From assembly GCF_034718895.1 (NCBI RefSeq), contig NZ_JAYERP010000001.1:248001-312000 (forward strand): a stretch of DNA of 64,000 bases. Reading direction: 5' to 3'. The stretch is from Paenibacillus phoenicis (lineage in GTDB: Bacteria; Bacillota; Bacilli; Paenibacillales; Paenibacillaceae). The notes beneath the pieces are model-generated. The model worked only from the letters and a program-made list of their open reading frames with translations. It did no database searches and had not been told where the DNA came from. Of the stretch, positions 26,760-35,610 are shown piece after piece. The position numbers and the translations under genes are program-made. Position 1 is the first letter of the stretch. Every line of letters starts with the position of its first letter.

Positions 26760-27317
26760 TCAAGCCCGGTCCGTTTTATGTTTCGGCTGCTTGGGCCAGA
26801 TGAACGCGGAGATCATAATGAGACCATCGATGACGAACACGATACTCCAAACTCGCAGGATCCCGCCCAGCGCTTCGGTCCGACTCGGATCGTTGATGAA
26901 GGTGATCATGCCAAAGAGCAGTGCTCCGCCAATCAGGAAAGAGAGGGCATGGCGCAGAAATCCCTTCAGCTCGTGCTTGGCATACTCCAGGCCATAACGT
27001 TTGGGCGGTCTAGCGTCCTTCTCCCCGACGAACAGATAACGGTACCAACGATCGGCCCAATCGATCATGCTCTTGCCGAAAGCGATCGAGACCCCGATAT
27101 ATACGGCGGCGATTCCATGGGCTGTCGTTGCTACGGCACCGTTATACAGGTCCACCCCGGTGAGGACGAACAGCAGCAGATCGATCACCGGCGTTAAGGC
27201 CAGCAAAGCCATCCCCAGCTTTGGTCGCTTTAGTCCATAACGAACGGATAATCCTGCAAGAATCACGATCCAAAAGGCGATCTCACAGGCCACAATCATC
27301 CAGGCGATAAAGTTCAT
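26760..27317 (-). CDS. Conserved membrane protein, unknown function
   Basis: 185 residues with about five hydrophobic segments; a central loop (WADRWYRYLFVGEKDARPPKR) is charged and aromatic. I do not recognise a named family with certainty; it resembles uncharacterised Bacillales integral membrane proteins. GGAGG lies 6 nt before the ATG. It is divergent from a TetR gene, and a palindrome overlaps the -35 of its promoter, so it is probably the TetR target, which would suggest a role in tolerance of some compound. Confidence 0.75.
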   Translation of the reverse strand: MNFIAWMIVACEIAFWIVILAGLSVRYGLKRPKLGMALLALTPVIDLLLFVLTGVDLYNGAVATTAHGIAAVYIGVSIAFGKSMIDWADRWYRYLFVGEKDARPPKRYGLEYAKHELKGFLRHALSFLIGGALLFGMITFINDPSRTEALGGILRVWSIVFVIDGLIMISAFIWPKQPKHKTDRA

Positions 27318-27359
27318 AATGACCTCCAGTAACAGATGAAATGTAAAAAGGTTGAGTGT

Positions 27360-27396
27360 ATTGTAACATCCTGTTTCAATTAATACAACTGTACTA
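27360..27396 (-). promoter_or_regulatory. Promoter of the membrane protein with candidate TetR operator
   Basis: On the minus strand, TTGTAT (27388-27383), a 17-nt spacer and TACAAT (27365-27360). A near-perfect palindrome TAATACA-AC-TGTACTA (27381-27396) covers the -35, in the right place for repression by the divergent TetR protein. Confidence 0.6.
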
Positions 27397-27438
27397 AATA
27401 AATTGTGTGATCCGCCCTGGAGGTGCTAAACTAGAGGC

Positions 27439-28038
27439 ATGCCAAAACTAGTAGATCATGAACAAAGAAAACAGATTATAGCCGAAGCAACCTGGCGGGT
27501 GATTTTGAAGCAGGGGATGGAAGGGGCCACCGTTCGCAATATCGCTAAGGAGGCGGGGCTTTCACCGGGGGCGTTGCGCCATGATTTCAACTCGCAGGAG
27601 GAGCTGCTGTGCTATGCGATGAACCTGGTGAAGGAGAGAGCGACGGAACGAATTATCGAAATCTCCGCGTTGGATCTGCCGCCGCTGGAGAAGGTGCTGA
27701 GGATTTTGCAGGAGGTCGTGCCGACCCGTGAGGAGACCCGGGCGGAAGCGGAGGTGTGGATGGCGTTCACAGCCTATTTCAGGCATAAGCCGGGGAAATT
27801 TGATGCGCGCCATGACGGGTTGTACGACTTGATGCAGCGGTTGATCACCACCATGGATCAGCATGGTTTGCTGCAAGCCGGGCTGGATCGGGAGATGGAA
27901 ACGGTGCGGCTGCACGCGTTGATCGACGGCATCACCTTACATGCCTTGCTTGATCCCTTACGGGTGGATCCAGACAAAATCAACCGCGTTCTGAAGGCTC
28001 ATCTAGACTCGATTACGAATGCAGCCAAGGATGAATAG
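27439..28038 (+). CDS. TetR-family transcriptional regulator
   Basis: 199 residues. The N-terminal HTH (TVRNIAKEAGLSPGALRHDF, residues 35-54) is typical of TetR, and the C-terminal helical domain resembles the BetI-like branch. It probably represses the divergent membrane-protein gene and itself through the palindrome at 27381-27396. Ligand unknown. The ATG at 27439 has only a weak AGAGG nearby. Confidence 0.92.
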   Translation: MPKLVDHEQRKQIIAEATWRVILKQGMEGATVRNIAKEAGLSPGALRHDFNSQEELLCYAMNLVKERATERIIEISALDLPPLEKVLRILQEVVPTREETRAEAEVWMAFTAYFRHKPGKFDARHDGLYDLMQRLITTMDQHGLLQAGLDREMETVRLHALIDGITLHALLDPLRVDPDKINRVLKAHLDSITNAAKDE

Positions 28039-28111
28039 CCTGCAATAGCCTACAACCGCAACGGGTTGCCCCGAATCCGGTAACTTGTCTTTTCCCGAGC
28101 AGGGCTAGTCT

Positions 28112-28141
28112 GCATAATCGGCCAAGTTCCCTCATAGACAT
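28112..28141 (+). promoter_or_regulatory. Possible sigma-E promoter of ydcC
   Basis: GCATAAT (28112-28118), 14 nt, then CATAGACAT (28133-28141) resembles the mother-cell sigma-E consensus (ATATT-type -35, CATACAAT-type -10). This would agree with sporulation-linked expression of the B. subtilis gene. Confidence 0.3.
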
Positions 28142-28181
28142 GTATCAGTTTAGGAAATCAAACTGCAGAGGGGATGATCTC

Positions 28182-29303
28182 ATGCGCCGTTTCACGTGGA
28201 TGCTGACCATCGTGATAGCCTTAAGCTTCGTGCTGGCTGCATGCGGGAAAAAGGACGCCGACGGCGTCGTCAAGGATTTGGACAAATTGGTTGCCCAGTT
28301 GGAGAGTTATCAGGGCTCCGGCACGATGACGCTTTATACGGGTGACAAGCCTCAGGAGTACAAGGTGGAGGTCTGGTACCAAAATCCGTCGTTCTACCGG
28401 ATCGCGCTCACCAATGCTCAAAAGGACGTTACGCAAATCGTGCTCCGCAACGAACAAGGCGTATTCGTACTGACGCCAAGCCTGAACAAGAGCTTCCGCT
28501 TCCAAAGCGACTGGCCGGAGAACCAAGGTCAAGTGTATCTGTATCAAACGCTGGCTCGCAGTATCTTAAGCGACAGCTCGCGGCAATTTGAAAGCGACAA
28601 GGATAGCTACATCTTCGATGTTGCGGCTAATTACAACACCCATGCCTTAGTCCGGCAAAAAATCTGGCTGGCCAAGGACAACTATGCGCCGAAGCAAGTT
28701 CAGGTATCCGATGCCGAAGCGAAAGTTGTTGTCGAAGTGAAATTCGATAAATTCGACTTTGGCACCAAGTTCGACAAGAACTCGTTTGACATGCAGCATA
28801 ACCTCGATACAGCTGCCCAGAATTCCCAAGGCACGTTGCTGGAAGTTGACGAGAACGGCATGCTTGTGGAGAAGACGCCAACCGATGAGGCAGCGGGCGC
28901 AAACGGCGATGCAGCAACCGATGAAGCCAGTGGCAACACATCTTCGGCTGCACCGGCGTTGACGGAACCCTTTGGCGTAATTATCCCAACATATTTGCCG
29001 GATGGGGTCTTGTACCAGGATGACAAAGCCGTGGAAGGTACCGATCGTACGACTGTACTGCTGCGGTATGACGGTACATATCAATTTACGCTGACGGAGA
29101 CGCGTTCGCCGGACCGCACTGCATCGCTCGTACCGGGTGAATTCATCGATATGGGCTTTACGTGGGGGCTGCTGACCGGCGATACTCTGCGGACACTCAC
29201 CTGGACAGTGGACGGATTGGAATTCCGGATTACGAGCGAGAATCTGCCGGTGACCGAAATGGTCAAAATTGCCGCTTCGATGCAGGACCAAACCGGTAAG
29301 TAA
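28182..29303 (+). CDS. ydcC: Lipoprotein of the LolA-like/YdcC family
   Basis: 373 residues with a lipoprotein signal peptide (lipobox LAAC, Cys21). The first 200 mature residues form the LolA-like fold (SYQGSGTMTLYTG, then VRQKIWLAKDNYAPKQVQV), then an Ala/Asp/Thr-rich linker near 245-280 and a C-terminal domain with the DUF4367-like pattern. In B. subtilis, ydcC lies directly before alr and ndoAI-ndoA, as here, and is a sporulation gene. An upstream ATG at 28140 is in frame, but AGAGGGG precedes ATG 28182 and the signal peptide starts there. Confidence 0.88.
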   Translation: MRRFTWMLTIVIALSFVLAACGKKDADGVVKDLDKLVAQLESYQGSGTMTLYTGDKPQEYKVEVWYQNPSFYRIALTNAQKDVTQIVLRNEQGVFVLTPSLNKSFRFQSDWPENQGQVYLYQTLARSILSDSSRQFESDKDSYIFDVAANYNTHALVRQKIWLAKDNYAPKQVQVSDAEAKVVVEVKFDKFDFGTKFDKNSFDMQHNLDTAAQNSQGTLLEVDENGMLVEKTPTDEAAGANGDAATDEASGNTSSAAPALTEPFGVIIPTYLPDGVLYQDDKAVEGTDRTTVLLRYDGTYQFTLTETRSPDRTASLVPGEFIDMGFTWGLLTGDTLRTLTWTVDGLEFRITSENLPVTEMVKIAASMQDQTGK

Positions 29304-29313
29304 CACAAGGAAC

Positions 29314-29379
29314 AGGCGGATTGCGGCTGTGCCGGAGGGGAGGAGCGTTCCCCAGGCCCCGTGGATTCGCCTCTTTCTT
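29314..29379 (+). terminator. Probable terminator after ydcC
   Basis: AGGCGGAT pairs with ATTCGCCT (one G-T pair) around an inner GGGGA/TCCCC hairpin, followed by CTTTCTTC. Confidence 0.5.
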
Positions 29380-29429
29380 CTATAAGGGTGTATTAAGCGC
29401 CTCCTCAGGAATTGGGTTCTTTTGCAGAA

Positions 29430-29458
29430 TTGACAGCCGCATTCATGAACATTACCAT
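29430..29458 (+). promoter_or_regulatory. Probable promoter of alr
   Basis: A perfect TTGACA (29430-29435), a 17-nt spacer and TACCAT (29453-29458), 55 bp upstream of the alr start. Confidence 0.5.
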
Positions 29459-29512
29459 TAGGATATTGCTCAGATATTTGAACTCTCAATCTTTGGAGAA
29501 GGTGACCCGAAA

Positions 29513-30694
29513 GTGCAAGTGATGTATCGACCAACCCATGCGGAAATTGATTTGGACGCGCTGCGCAGCAATTTCGAAGAATTGCGGAGAAGACAACCGA
29601 AGGACATGAAAATGCTGGCATGTGTAAAAGCTAACGCGTATGGGCATGGTGCTGTACCTGTGGCGAAGGAGTTGGAACAGATCGGCGCGGATTATCTCAG
29701 CGTCGCCTTTCTGGACGAAGCGCTGGAGCTTCGGAAAGCCGGCATTCAGCTGCCGATTCTCGTGCTAGGATATACGCCGCCACACGGGGTTCGCACCGCT
29801 TGGGAGCATGATGTCACGCTAAATGTCTTCAGCAACGAAGTGCTGGAGGCGATTGAAGCGCTGAATCCTGCTGAATTCCCGCATAAGCTGAAAGTCCATA
29901 TCAAGATCGATTCCGGCATGGGCCGCGTCGGACTGCTGCCTGGAGATGAGGCGGTCGCCTTCGTACGCAAGGCTATGCAAGTGCCGCATGTGGAAGTAGA
30001 AGGCTTGTTCACCCACTATGCCACGGCGGACGAGGAAGACAAAAGCTATACATTGGAACAATATCGCCGGTTTCAGGGCGTGGTGGAAGCGCTGCGGGAG
30101 CATAATATTCGCATCCCGATCATACATACGGGAAATAGCGCAATCGCCATTGATATGCCGGAACTGTCGGTGCAAATGGTCCGCATTGGCATCGCACTGT
30201 ACGGCTTGTATCCATCCGACGAGGTGAGACGCGATCAAGTGAAGCTCACCCCGGTTCTCTCGCTGAAAACGGAAACGGTACGGGTGAAGACGTTGCCTGC
30301 CCATTCCGCCATTAGTTATGGAGCGAGATACATCACCGAGCAGGAAGAGCGGATTGCCACGCTTCCGATCGGGTATGCCGACGGATATTCACGGATGTTA
30401 AACGGCAAGGCGCAGGTACTAATACGCGGCCGCCGTGTCCCTGTAACAGGCGTCATATGCATGGACCAATGTATGGTATCGCTTCAAGCTTTGGCTGAGG
30501 AAGCCGAAGAAATTCAAGCCGGCGAAGAGGTTGTGCTCATCGGCCGGCAAGCCGGCGAGGAAATTACCGCCGGGGAGCTGGCTTCCGCCATGGGAACGAT
30601 CCATTACGAGTTGATTTGCATGCTGGCCCACCGAGTGCCCCGGGTATACAAACGAAAGGGCGAATCGGTCTTATTGCTGAACCCGCTGCTGTGA
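29513..30694 (+). CDS. alr: Alanine racemase
   Basis: 393 residues; a pyridoxal-phosphate enzyme that makes D-alanine for peptidoglycan. The PLP lysine is Lys39 in CVKANAYGHG, and the second catalytic base is the Tyr in SYGARY near residue 265; PIGYADGYSR is also conserved. The start GTG 29513 is chosen because GGAGAAGG lies 8 nt upstream, while ATG 29522 is too distant. It sits between ydcC and the endoAI/endoA pair, the same order as in B. subtilis. Confidence 0.97.
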   Translation: MQVMYRPTHAEIDLDALRSNFEELRRRQPKDMKMLACVKANAYGHGAVPVAKELEQIGADYLSVAFLDEALELRKAGIQLPILVLGYTPPHGVRTAWEHDVTLNVFSNEVLEAIEALNPAEFPHKLKVHIKIDSGMGRVGLLPGDEAVAFVRKAMQVPHVEVEGLFTHYATADEEDKSYTLEQYRRFQGVVEALREHNIRIPIIHTGNSAIAIDMPELSVQMVRIGIALYGLYPSDEVRRDQVKLTPVLSLKTETVRVKTLPAHSAISYGARYITEQEERIATLPIGYADGYSRMLNGKAQVLIRGRRVPVTGVICMDQCMVSLQALAEEAEEIQAGEEVVLIGRQAGEEITAGELASAMGTIHYELICMLAHRVPRVYKRKGESVLLLNPLL

Positions 30695-30883
30695 CGGAAT
30701 TGGCGCAGCAGACAAAATTCAACAAAACTGTCCCTGCGTGAAGGAATTTATGCCAGGTCTATCGAATACTAAACATGGAAATGATCAGGTATGTACGGCA
30801 CCACTGTTTTTGTTTATAATGAAATGCAGCATACTTGATATACGCTCGGCATATATTTCTTTTGTATAAATTTCCTTGAATAA

Positions 30884-30892
30884 TGCTATACT
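30884..30892 (+). promoter_or_regulatory. Extended -10 promoter of the toxin-antitoxin pair
   Basis: TGCTATACT (an extended -10, TG-N-TATACT); a TTGTAT at 30862 would be a -35 at 19 nt. It lies 50 bp upstream of the antitoxin start. The AT-rich stretch 30695-30941 shows no gene. Confidence 0.5.
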
Positions 30893-30941
30893 GATTATCA
30901 GGAAACAGGGGCGAGTAGGTTTTGGGGGTGGAAGTTTTAAG

Positions 30942-31223
30942 ATGGCTAATATGCACAACACCAAAAGAATCATGATCAGTTTGCCGGATCAGCTATTGCA
31001 GGAAGTTGATGGAATCGTGGCGATGGAGAACTCCAATCGCAGCGAGTTGATCAGGCAGGCCATGAAGCTGTATCTGAACGAGCGGAAGAAACGTTTCATC
31101 CGCGAATCGATGCAGCGCGGCTATATGGAGATGGCCAAAATTAATTTGTCCATGGCCTCCGAAGCGTTCCATGCGGAAGAAGATGCAGACATCACTCTGG
31201 ACCGCCTAGTAAGCGGGGTGTAA
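30942..31223 (+). CDS. endoAI: Type II antitoxin EndoAI (ribbon-helix-helix)
   Basis: 93 residues. The N-terminal ribbon-helix-helix (KRIMISLPDQLLQEVDGIV, then NRSELIRQAMKLYL) binds DNA, and the C-terminal tail should block the toxin active site. In B. subtilis the partner pair is EndoAI-EndoA. An in-frame ATG at 30876 lies ahead of the promoter's transcript start region, so ATG 30942, preceded by GGGGGTGG, is preferred. The toxin starts 3 bp after its stop, so the genes are translationally coupled. Confidence 0.93.
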   Translation: MANMHNTKRIMISLPDQLLQEVDGIVAMENSNRSELIRQAMKLYLNERKKRFIRESMQRGYMEMAKINLSMASEAFHAEEDADITLDRLVSGV

Positions 31224-31226
31224 ACA

Positions 31227-31577
31227 TTGATCGTAAAGCGCGGCGACGTTTTTTTTGCAGATCTCTCCCCTGTGGTAGGTTCTGAGCAGGGCGGGGTCAG
31301 ACCGGTGCTTATCATCCAGAATGATATCGGAAACCGATTTAGCCCAACGGCCATTGTTGCTGCTATTACGGCACAAATCCAAAAGGCGAAATTGCCGACC
31401 CATGTTGAGATTGACGCGGCAACTCACGGATTTGACCGGGATTCCGTCATCTTGCTGGAGCAAATTCGAACGATCGATAAACAAAGACTAACGGATAAAA
31501 TTACGCATTTGGATGAGGAGACGATGAAGAAAGTGAACGATTCGCTGCTCATCAGTCTCGGTTTAATTGATTTTTGA
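31227..31577 (+). CDS. endoA: Type II toxin EndoA, MazF/PemK-family mRNA interferase
   Basis: 116 residues, nearly identical in pattern to B. subtilis EndoA (NdoA): [20 protein letters not shown], then [17 protein letters not shown]. The family cleaves mRNA at UACAU in Bacillus. The conserved Arg in GGVRPV and Thr in SPTAIVAA belong to the active site. The start is TTG 31227. This toxin pair is a conserved chromosomal module of Bacillales, not a recent acquisition. Confidence 0.97.
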   Translation: MIVKRGDVFFADLSPVVGSEQGGVRPVLIIQNDIGNRFSPTAIVAAITAQIQKAKLPTHVEIDAATHGFDRDSVILLEQIRTIDKQRLTDKITHLDEETMKKVNDSLLISLGLIDF

Positions 31578-31617
31578 ACATTTATCACTCATGTGTGCGT
31601 TTTTAGAATGACTTTTT

Positions 31618-31648
31618 ACGCTCCGGACGTTGTTCCGGGGCGTTGTTT
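31618..31648 (+). terminator. Terminator after endoA
   Basis: ACGCTCCGGA (31618-31627) pairs with TCCGGGGCGT (31634-31643) with one mismatch, followed by TGTTT. Confidence 0.65.
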
Positions 31649-31750
31649 ATTATGCGATAAAATTCATAAAGGATCTTATAATTTTCCTATTTGTCGCGAG
31701 GGCAATTCGAGTACGATGAGAGTAATCACGGATAAAGGAGAGGTTGCCGT

Positions 31751-32038
31751 TTGAGCGCTCAATATGAAATCTATGACGATCCCTTCAAAATGTTGATTTT
31801 GCTGGCGACGTTCGTGGCCGAGCAGCAAGGCAGCGAGCTGGATTACGAGAACATCGTGCCCTTCGAGAACGACAAATTTTCACTGACGAACGGCCGGTTC
31901 CTGTACAAAAAAGATCAGGTCGAGATCACCTGGTACCAGTTCCTTGGACGCGATATCCATTGCAATAAGGATCTGACCCGCCAGGAATACAACCGGATGT
32001 TCGTCGATTGCATGGCATCGGTTTACGGAGTGAGCTAG
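31751..32038 (+). CDS. Small acidic protein, unknown function
   Basis: 95 residues starting at TTG 31751 with AAGGAGAGG about 8 nt upstream. It is acidic, without membrane segment or signal (EIYDDPFKMLILLATFVAEQ, later RQEYNRMFVDCMASVYGVS). I do not recognise a family. Good codon use, a strong ribosome site and a following terminator support a real gene. It stands between the toxin-antitoxin pair and a convergent export operon. Confidence 0.75.
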   Translation: MSAQYEIYDDPFKMLILLATFVAEQQGSELDYENIVPFENDKFSLTNGRFLYKKDQVEITWYQFLGRDIHCNKDLTRQEYNRMFVDCMASVYGVS

Positions 32039-32055
32039 GCTAGCGAAACGAGCAA

Positions 32056-32098
32056 AAGTGCAAGCGCAAGGGAGTTCCTTGGCGGCTTGCACTTTTTT
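32056..32098 (+). terminator. Terminator after the small acidic gene
   Basis: AAGTGCAAGC (32056-32065) pairs with GCTTGCACTT, followed by TTTTTT. A small inner hairpin is also possible. Confidence 0.85.
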
Positions 32099-32167
32099 AT
32101 TGTTGCTTGGACGGTTGGGTGGTAGGGGGCAGTCTGGTAAGGTGGTGCGGCTCGGCTCGGCGGAATG

Positions 32168-32340
32168 TATTCGATTTTTCATATAGAATTGTGTTGATTT
32201 CGGGGATTAGGGCGGATTCTATTCGATTTTTCATATAAAAAAACGGATTCCGGCACCCGCAGGGCACATTCTGTATGAAATTTCATATATAATTCGCTAA
32301 AACCGGTGAATCTGGTGAATTGTATTCGATTTTTCGAACA
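32168..32340. repeat. Intergenic repeat element, family 3 (AT-rich)
   Basis: The 18-mer TATTCGATTTTTCATATA occurs exactly at 32168-32185 and 32220-32237. A variant TATTCGATTTTTCGAACA is at 32323-32340, and a degenerate inverted unit lies near 32268-32287. Spacing is 52 and then 103 (2 x 51.5) nt. It lies between convergent genes and ends 11 bp from the stop of the ABC permease gene. Unlike families 1 and 2 the last unit is direct. Confidence 0.8.
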
Positions 32341-32351
32341 CAATGGTTGAC

Positions 32352-33524
32352 TTAATCGGTCCGCAGCGCGTAAATCGGGCGCAGCTTGGCTGCCTTGTTC
32401 GCTGGAATCATCCCAAAGATGATGCCGATGAACAAGGAGAAGCCAAAGGCGATCAGGACGATCGGGAGCGATACGGTGGTCGTTAGCGACGAATAGTGGC
32501 CGATCAACGCGCTGGCGCCGTAGCCCAGCCCGATGCCAATCAAGCCGCCGAAGCCGCTAAGTGCCGTCGATTCGACCATGAATTGCATCAGGATGTCACG
32601 CTTTTTGGCCCCGATCGCTTTGCGAACGCCGATTTCCCGGGTGCGCTCGCTGACGGAGACGAGCATGATGTTCATGATCCCAATGCCGCCGACGAGCAGC
32701 GAAATGCCGGCAATGCCGCCGAGCGCCAGCGACAGTATTTGGGTTGTCGAATTTAGCGTGTCCAGCATCTCCTGGGAGTTAAAGATACTGTAGGCGTTGT
32801 CGGCATTTTGGAACTTTTTATCCAAGGTAGCTTCCAGCAACGCTTTGACGGTTTCAATCTGCTTGGTGTCCTCAACCTGTACCGTAATCGAACGCACACC
32901 GCGGCTTTGCAGAAAGCGCTCGGCCGTAGCGATTGGGATCAGCAGCTTATTATCGTTGGAGGCGGTCAGGCTGGAACCTTTCGATTCCAACAAGCCAACG
33001 ATTTTGAAGCTGCTGCCGTTAAGCTGAATCGTTTGTCCAATCGGGTTATCTGTGCCAAAAAAAGTCTCGGCAGCTTCGGTCCCGATCAACGTCACCTTCA
33101 TGCGGAACTCATTGTCCATGTCGATGATGTAACGTCCGGCTTGGACGTGGAAATCCTGGACCTCCTCGTAGGAAGGCGCGATGCCTTCTACCGAAAGACT
33201 GTCATTTACCGTTCCTTTCTTGGCCGTTACAGAGCCGTTGATCACGGGGGATACGGCCTTCACCCCTTCGATCTTCCCCAGAGCCATCGCTTCCTCAAAG
33301 GAGAGTGAGGTGGAGCTGCCCCGGCCCATGATGTTCACCGTAAGCAGGTCGGTTCCCAAGCCTTCGAGTTGGTCCGTAATCTGCGATGTGGTGCCTTGCC
33401 CCACAGATACGAGCGTAATCACCGAGGAGACGCCGATAATGATGCCTAGCATCGTAAGAAAAGAGCGGATCTTCGCTCCGGCGATGCTTTTCCAGGCCAT
33501 TTTGATGCTTTGCAGAAGATTCAT
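32352..33524 (-). CDS. ABC transporter permease, MacB/FtsX type
   Basis: 390 residues: one membrane segment near 22-44 (SFLTMLGIIIGVSSVITLVSVGQG), a large extracytoplasmic MacB_PCD-type domain, then three membrane segments in the last 120 residues (LGGIAGISLLVGGIGIMNIMLV and following). It is the permease of a three-part exporter with the ATPase and adaptor genes upstream; its start overlaps the ATPase end by 4 nt (ATGA). Such systems export peptides, antibiotics or lipoprotein-like cargo; cargo unknown. Confidence 0.94.
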   Translation of the reverse strand: MNLLQSIKMAWKSIAGAKIRSFLTMLGIIIGVSSVITLVSVGQGTTSQITDQLEGLGTDLLTVNIMGRGSSTSLSFEEAMALGKIEGVKAVSPVINGSVTAKKGTVNDSLSVEGIAPSYEEVQDFHVQAGRYIIDMDNEFRMKVTLIGTEAAETFFGTDNPIGQTIQLNGSSFKIVGLLESKGSSLTASNDNKLLIPIATAERFLQSRGVRSITVQVEDTKQIETVKALLEATLDKKFQNADNAYSIFNSQEMLDTLNSTTQILSLALGGIAGISLLVGGIGIMNIMLVSVSERTREIGVRKAIGAKKRDILMQFMVESTALSGFGGLIGIGLGYGASALIGHYSSLTTTVSLPIVLIAFGFSLFIGIIFGMIPANKAAKLRPIYALRTD

Positions 33525-34222
33525 GCCCGGTTCCCCCGATCTTCAACAATTCGTCCGTCCTGGATTCGGATGACCCGTTTGGCTTGCTCAGCGATGGACA
33601 GATCGTGGGTGATAATAATGATCGTGTGGCCGAGTGCATTCAGTTCCTTCATCTTATCCATCACTTCGATGCCGGTCTTGCTGTCCAGCGCGCCGGTCGG
33701 TTCGTCCGCGAGCAGGAGCGGCGGGGAGCCGGCGATTGCACGGGCGATGGCCACCCGCTGCTGCTGCCCGCCTGACAACTCGGAAGGACGATGGTGCATC
33801 CGGTCTTCCAAACCAACGAGACGGAGCGACTCTTCGACTGATTTTTTTCGCTCCTTGTGCGGGACGTTGCGGTAGATGAGCGGCAGCTCAACATTTTCGT
33901 AGGCGGTTAATTTGGGCAACAGATTAAACTGTTGAAAAATAAACCCAATCTTCTCATTGCGAATCGTGGCCAGCTTGTTATCGGACAGCTTGCGTATGTC
34001 CTGCCCGTCAAGCAAATACGTCCCTTCGTTGGCGACGTCCAGACAGCCCAGCATGTTCATCAGTGTCGACTTCCCGGAGCCGGACGGGCCGATGATGGCG
34101 ACGAATTCGCCATGCCGGACCTGAAAGCTGATATCGCTGAGCACGGTCATCATCTCTCCGGCCATACGGTAGCCGTGTCCGAGGTTCTGCACGTCGATCA
34201 GTGGGGGAGATATTGCCGCCAT
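33521..34222 (-). CDS. ABC transporter ATP-binding protein, MacB/LolD type
   Basis: 233 residues with Walker A GPSGSGKST, Q-loop, signature LSGGQQQRVAIARA and Walker B LLLADEPTGALD, the ADEPTGALD form being typical of MacB/LolD exporters. The start ATG overlaps the adaptor stop by one base (TAATG), so translation is coupled. It energises the adjacent permease. Confidence 0.96.
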   Translation of the reverse strand: MAAISPPLIDVQNLGHGYRMAGEMMTVLSDISFQVRHGEFVAIIGPSGSGKSTLMNMLGCLDVANEGTYLLDGQDIRKLSDNKLATIRNEKIGFIFQQFNLLPKLTAYENVELPLIYRNVPHKERKKSVEESLRLVGLEDRMHHRPSELSGGQQQRVAIARAIAGSPPLLLADEPTGALDSKTGIEVMDKMKELNALGHTIIIITHDLSIAEQAKRVIRIQDGRIVEDRGNRA

Positions 34223-35610
34223 TATCGGCCACCTCCGCCGCTGAACCCGCCTCTTCCGGATGGAGCCGCACCGCCCCCGCCAGGAGCGGCGCCTCCGGCT
34301 CCGCCAAATCCGGCACTGCCTCCGCCGAACCCTCCCTGCATTCTCATTTGCTGTTGGGTGGAGGAACTCGAAAAGTTGCTGATGATCGTCGGGATCACAA
34401 CCTCCTGGCCTTCGGTTAGTCCGCTGACAATCTCGATATATGATTCGTTATGCACGCCAACCTCAACGACCTGGATACGGCCGTTCATGCCGCTGGTGCC
34501 TCCGGCAGCACCAGCTGCGGCATCGGGCTGTGCAGTGCGGCCTGTGCTGGGCGTGCTGCCTTCGGCCGGTGCGCTGCCCGTGGTCGGCGCACTGTCAGCG
34601 GCCGGTGCGCTGCCTGTAGCCGGCCCGCTGCCCGACCCTTGCGGACTGGCTGCGCCACCTGCCGCACTTGTTCCGTCGCTCCCCGTTTCGGGCAGCATGA
34701 CGAAATACCGGCCGGCCCGCTGCTGAACCGCCTCGATCGGCAGGGTTAAGATATCCTTTTTCTCCTCGGTGATGATCGTTGCTTCCGCTGACATGCCTAC
34801 CCGCACGCCTTCAGAATTGTTCAGGGCGATCGTGACATCAAATAACGACACACCGCCCGAGGCAACCCCTTCATTCGCGATGTCAGAGACAACACCTTCA
34901 AAAGTCTGATCCGGAAAAGCGTCAACTTGAACGTTCGCCTTCATGCCCTTTGTGACGCTGGGGATATCCAGCTCGTCAACCTGAATTTTGACGCTGAGCT
35001 TCTGGTAATCGTTAATGACAAACAGCTCGCTTCCGCTTTTAGCCTGTTCCCCGGCGGTGATGTTGACTGCGGTGACCGTGCCGTCAATCGGGGAGGTTAA
35101 CGGATCGGGAGGAACCATTGCCTCCTGCAGCTTAGCGATTTCCGCTTCCGTATTGCTGATGTTTAGCTCTTGCTTGGCAATTGATTTTTTCGTGGCGTTT
35201 AGTGTTTGCTCGTCGGCGCCTTCTTGCACTTGACGTTTAAACTGATTTTGCAAATCAACCAGGTCCAGTTTCTGCATTTCCAGGGAGGATTGCTGTTCCT
35301 TGATGTTGTCGGTATTATCCGTGCCCTCAAATGTCAGCAGCACCTGGCCTTCTTCCACGACGTCTCCCGTCTTTACAAGAACTTCGCTTACTTTCCCCTC
35401 GTCCTTCGTACGTACGCTTTCGCTCTCGGTTGAGACGATCGTACCTGATCCGGACACGCTAACGGTAATGTCGCCCTTGCTGACCCGGGTCGTATTCTGA
35501 ACGGGCGCCGCCGTCTGATTCTGCTTGTCCGGCAGCTTTAGAACAAGGATGAGGGCAATGGCGATCAGAACCAAGGCTCCGCCCCCAATCCACAACCATT
35601 TCTTCTTCAT
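34222..35610 (-). CDS. Efflux adaptor protein (HlyD/RND membrane-fusion type)
   Basis: About 462 residues. The N-terminal membrane anchor (LWIGGGALVLIAIALILVL) is followed by barrel-sandwich and coiled-coil segments (EQQSSLEMQKLDLVDLQNQF; ISNTEAEIAKLQEA) and beta-barrel domains. Two unusual low-complexity stretches stand out: an Ala/Ser/Pro/Gly/Thr linker coded around 34500-34660 and a Gly-rich tail of about 40 residues. The start is ATG 35610 (MKKKWLW) with GGAGGG 6 nt upstream; a longer in-frame extension to 35748 lacks support. First gene of the export operon. Confidence 0.92.
   Translation of the reverse strand: MKKKWLWIGGGALVLIAIALILVLKLPDKQNQTAAPVQNTTRVSKGDITVSVSGSGTIVSTESESVRTKDEGKVSEVLVKTGDVVEEGQVLLTFEGTDNTDNIKEQQSSLEMQKLDLVDLQNQFKRQVQEGADEQTLNATKKSIAKQELNISNTEAEIAKLQEAMVPPDPLTSPIDGTVTAVNITAGEQAKSGSELFVINDYQKLSVKIQVDELDIPSVTKGMKANVQVDAFPDQTFEGVVSDIANEGVASGGVSLFDVTIALNNSEGVRVGMSAEATIITEEKKDILTLPIEAVQQRAGRYFVMLPETGSDGTSAAGGAASPQGSGSGPATGSAPAADSAPTTGSAPAEGSTPSTGRTAQPDAAAGAAGGTSGMNGRIQVVEVGVHNESYIEIVSGLTEGQEVVIPTIISNFSSSSTQQQMRMQGGFGGGSAGFGGAGGAAPGGGGAAPSGRGGFSGGGGR

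Noticed and set aside
30876..30941. Longer start of the antitoxin gene
   Set aside because: The added 22 residues overlap the -10 region and lack a ribosome site; the family starts near MANMHNTKR.
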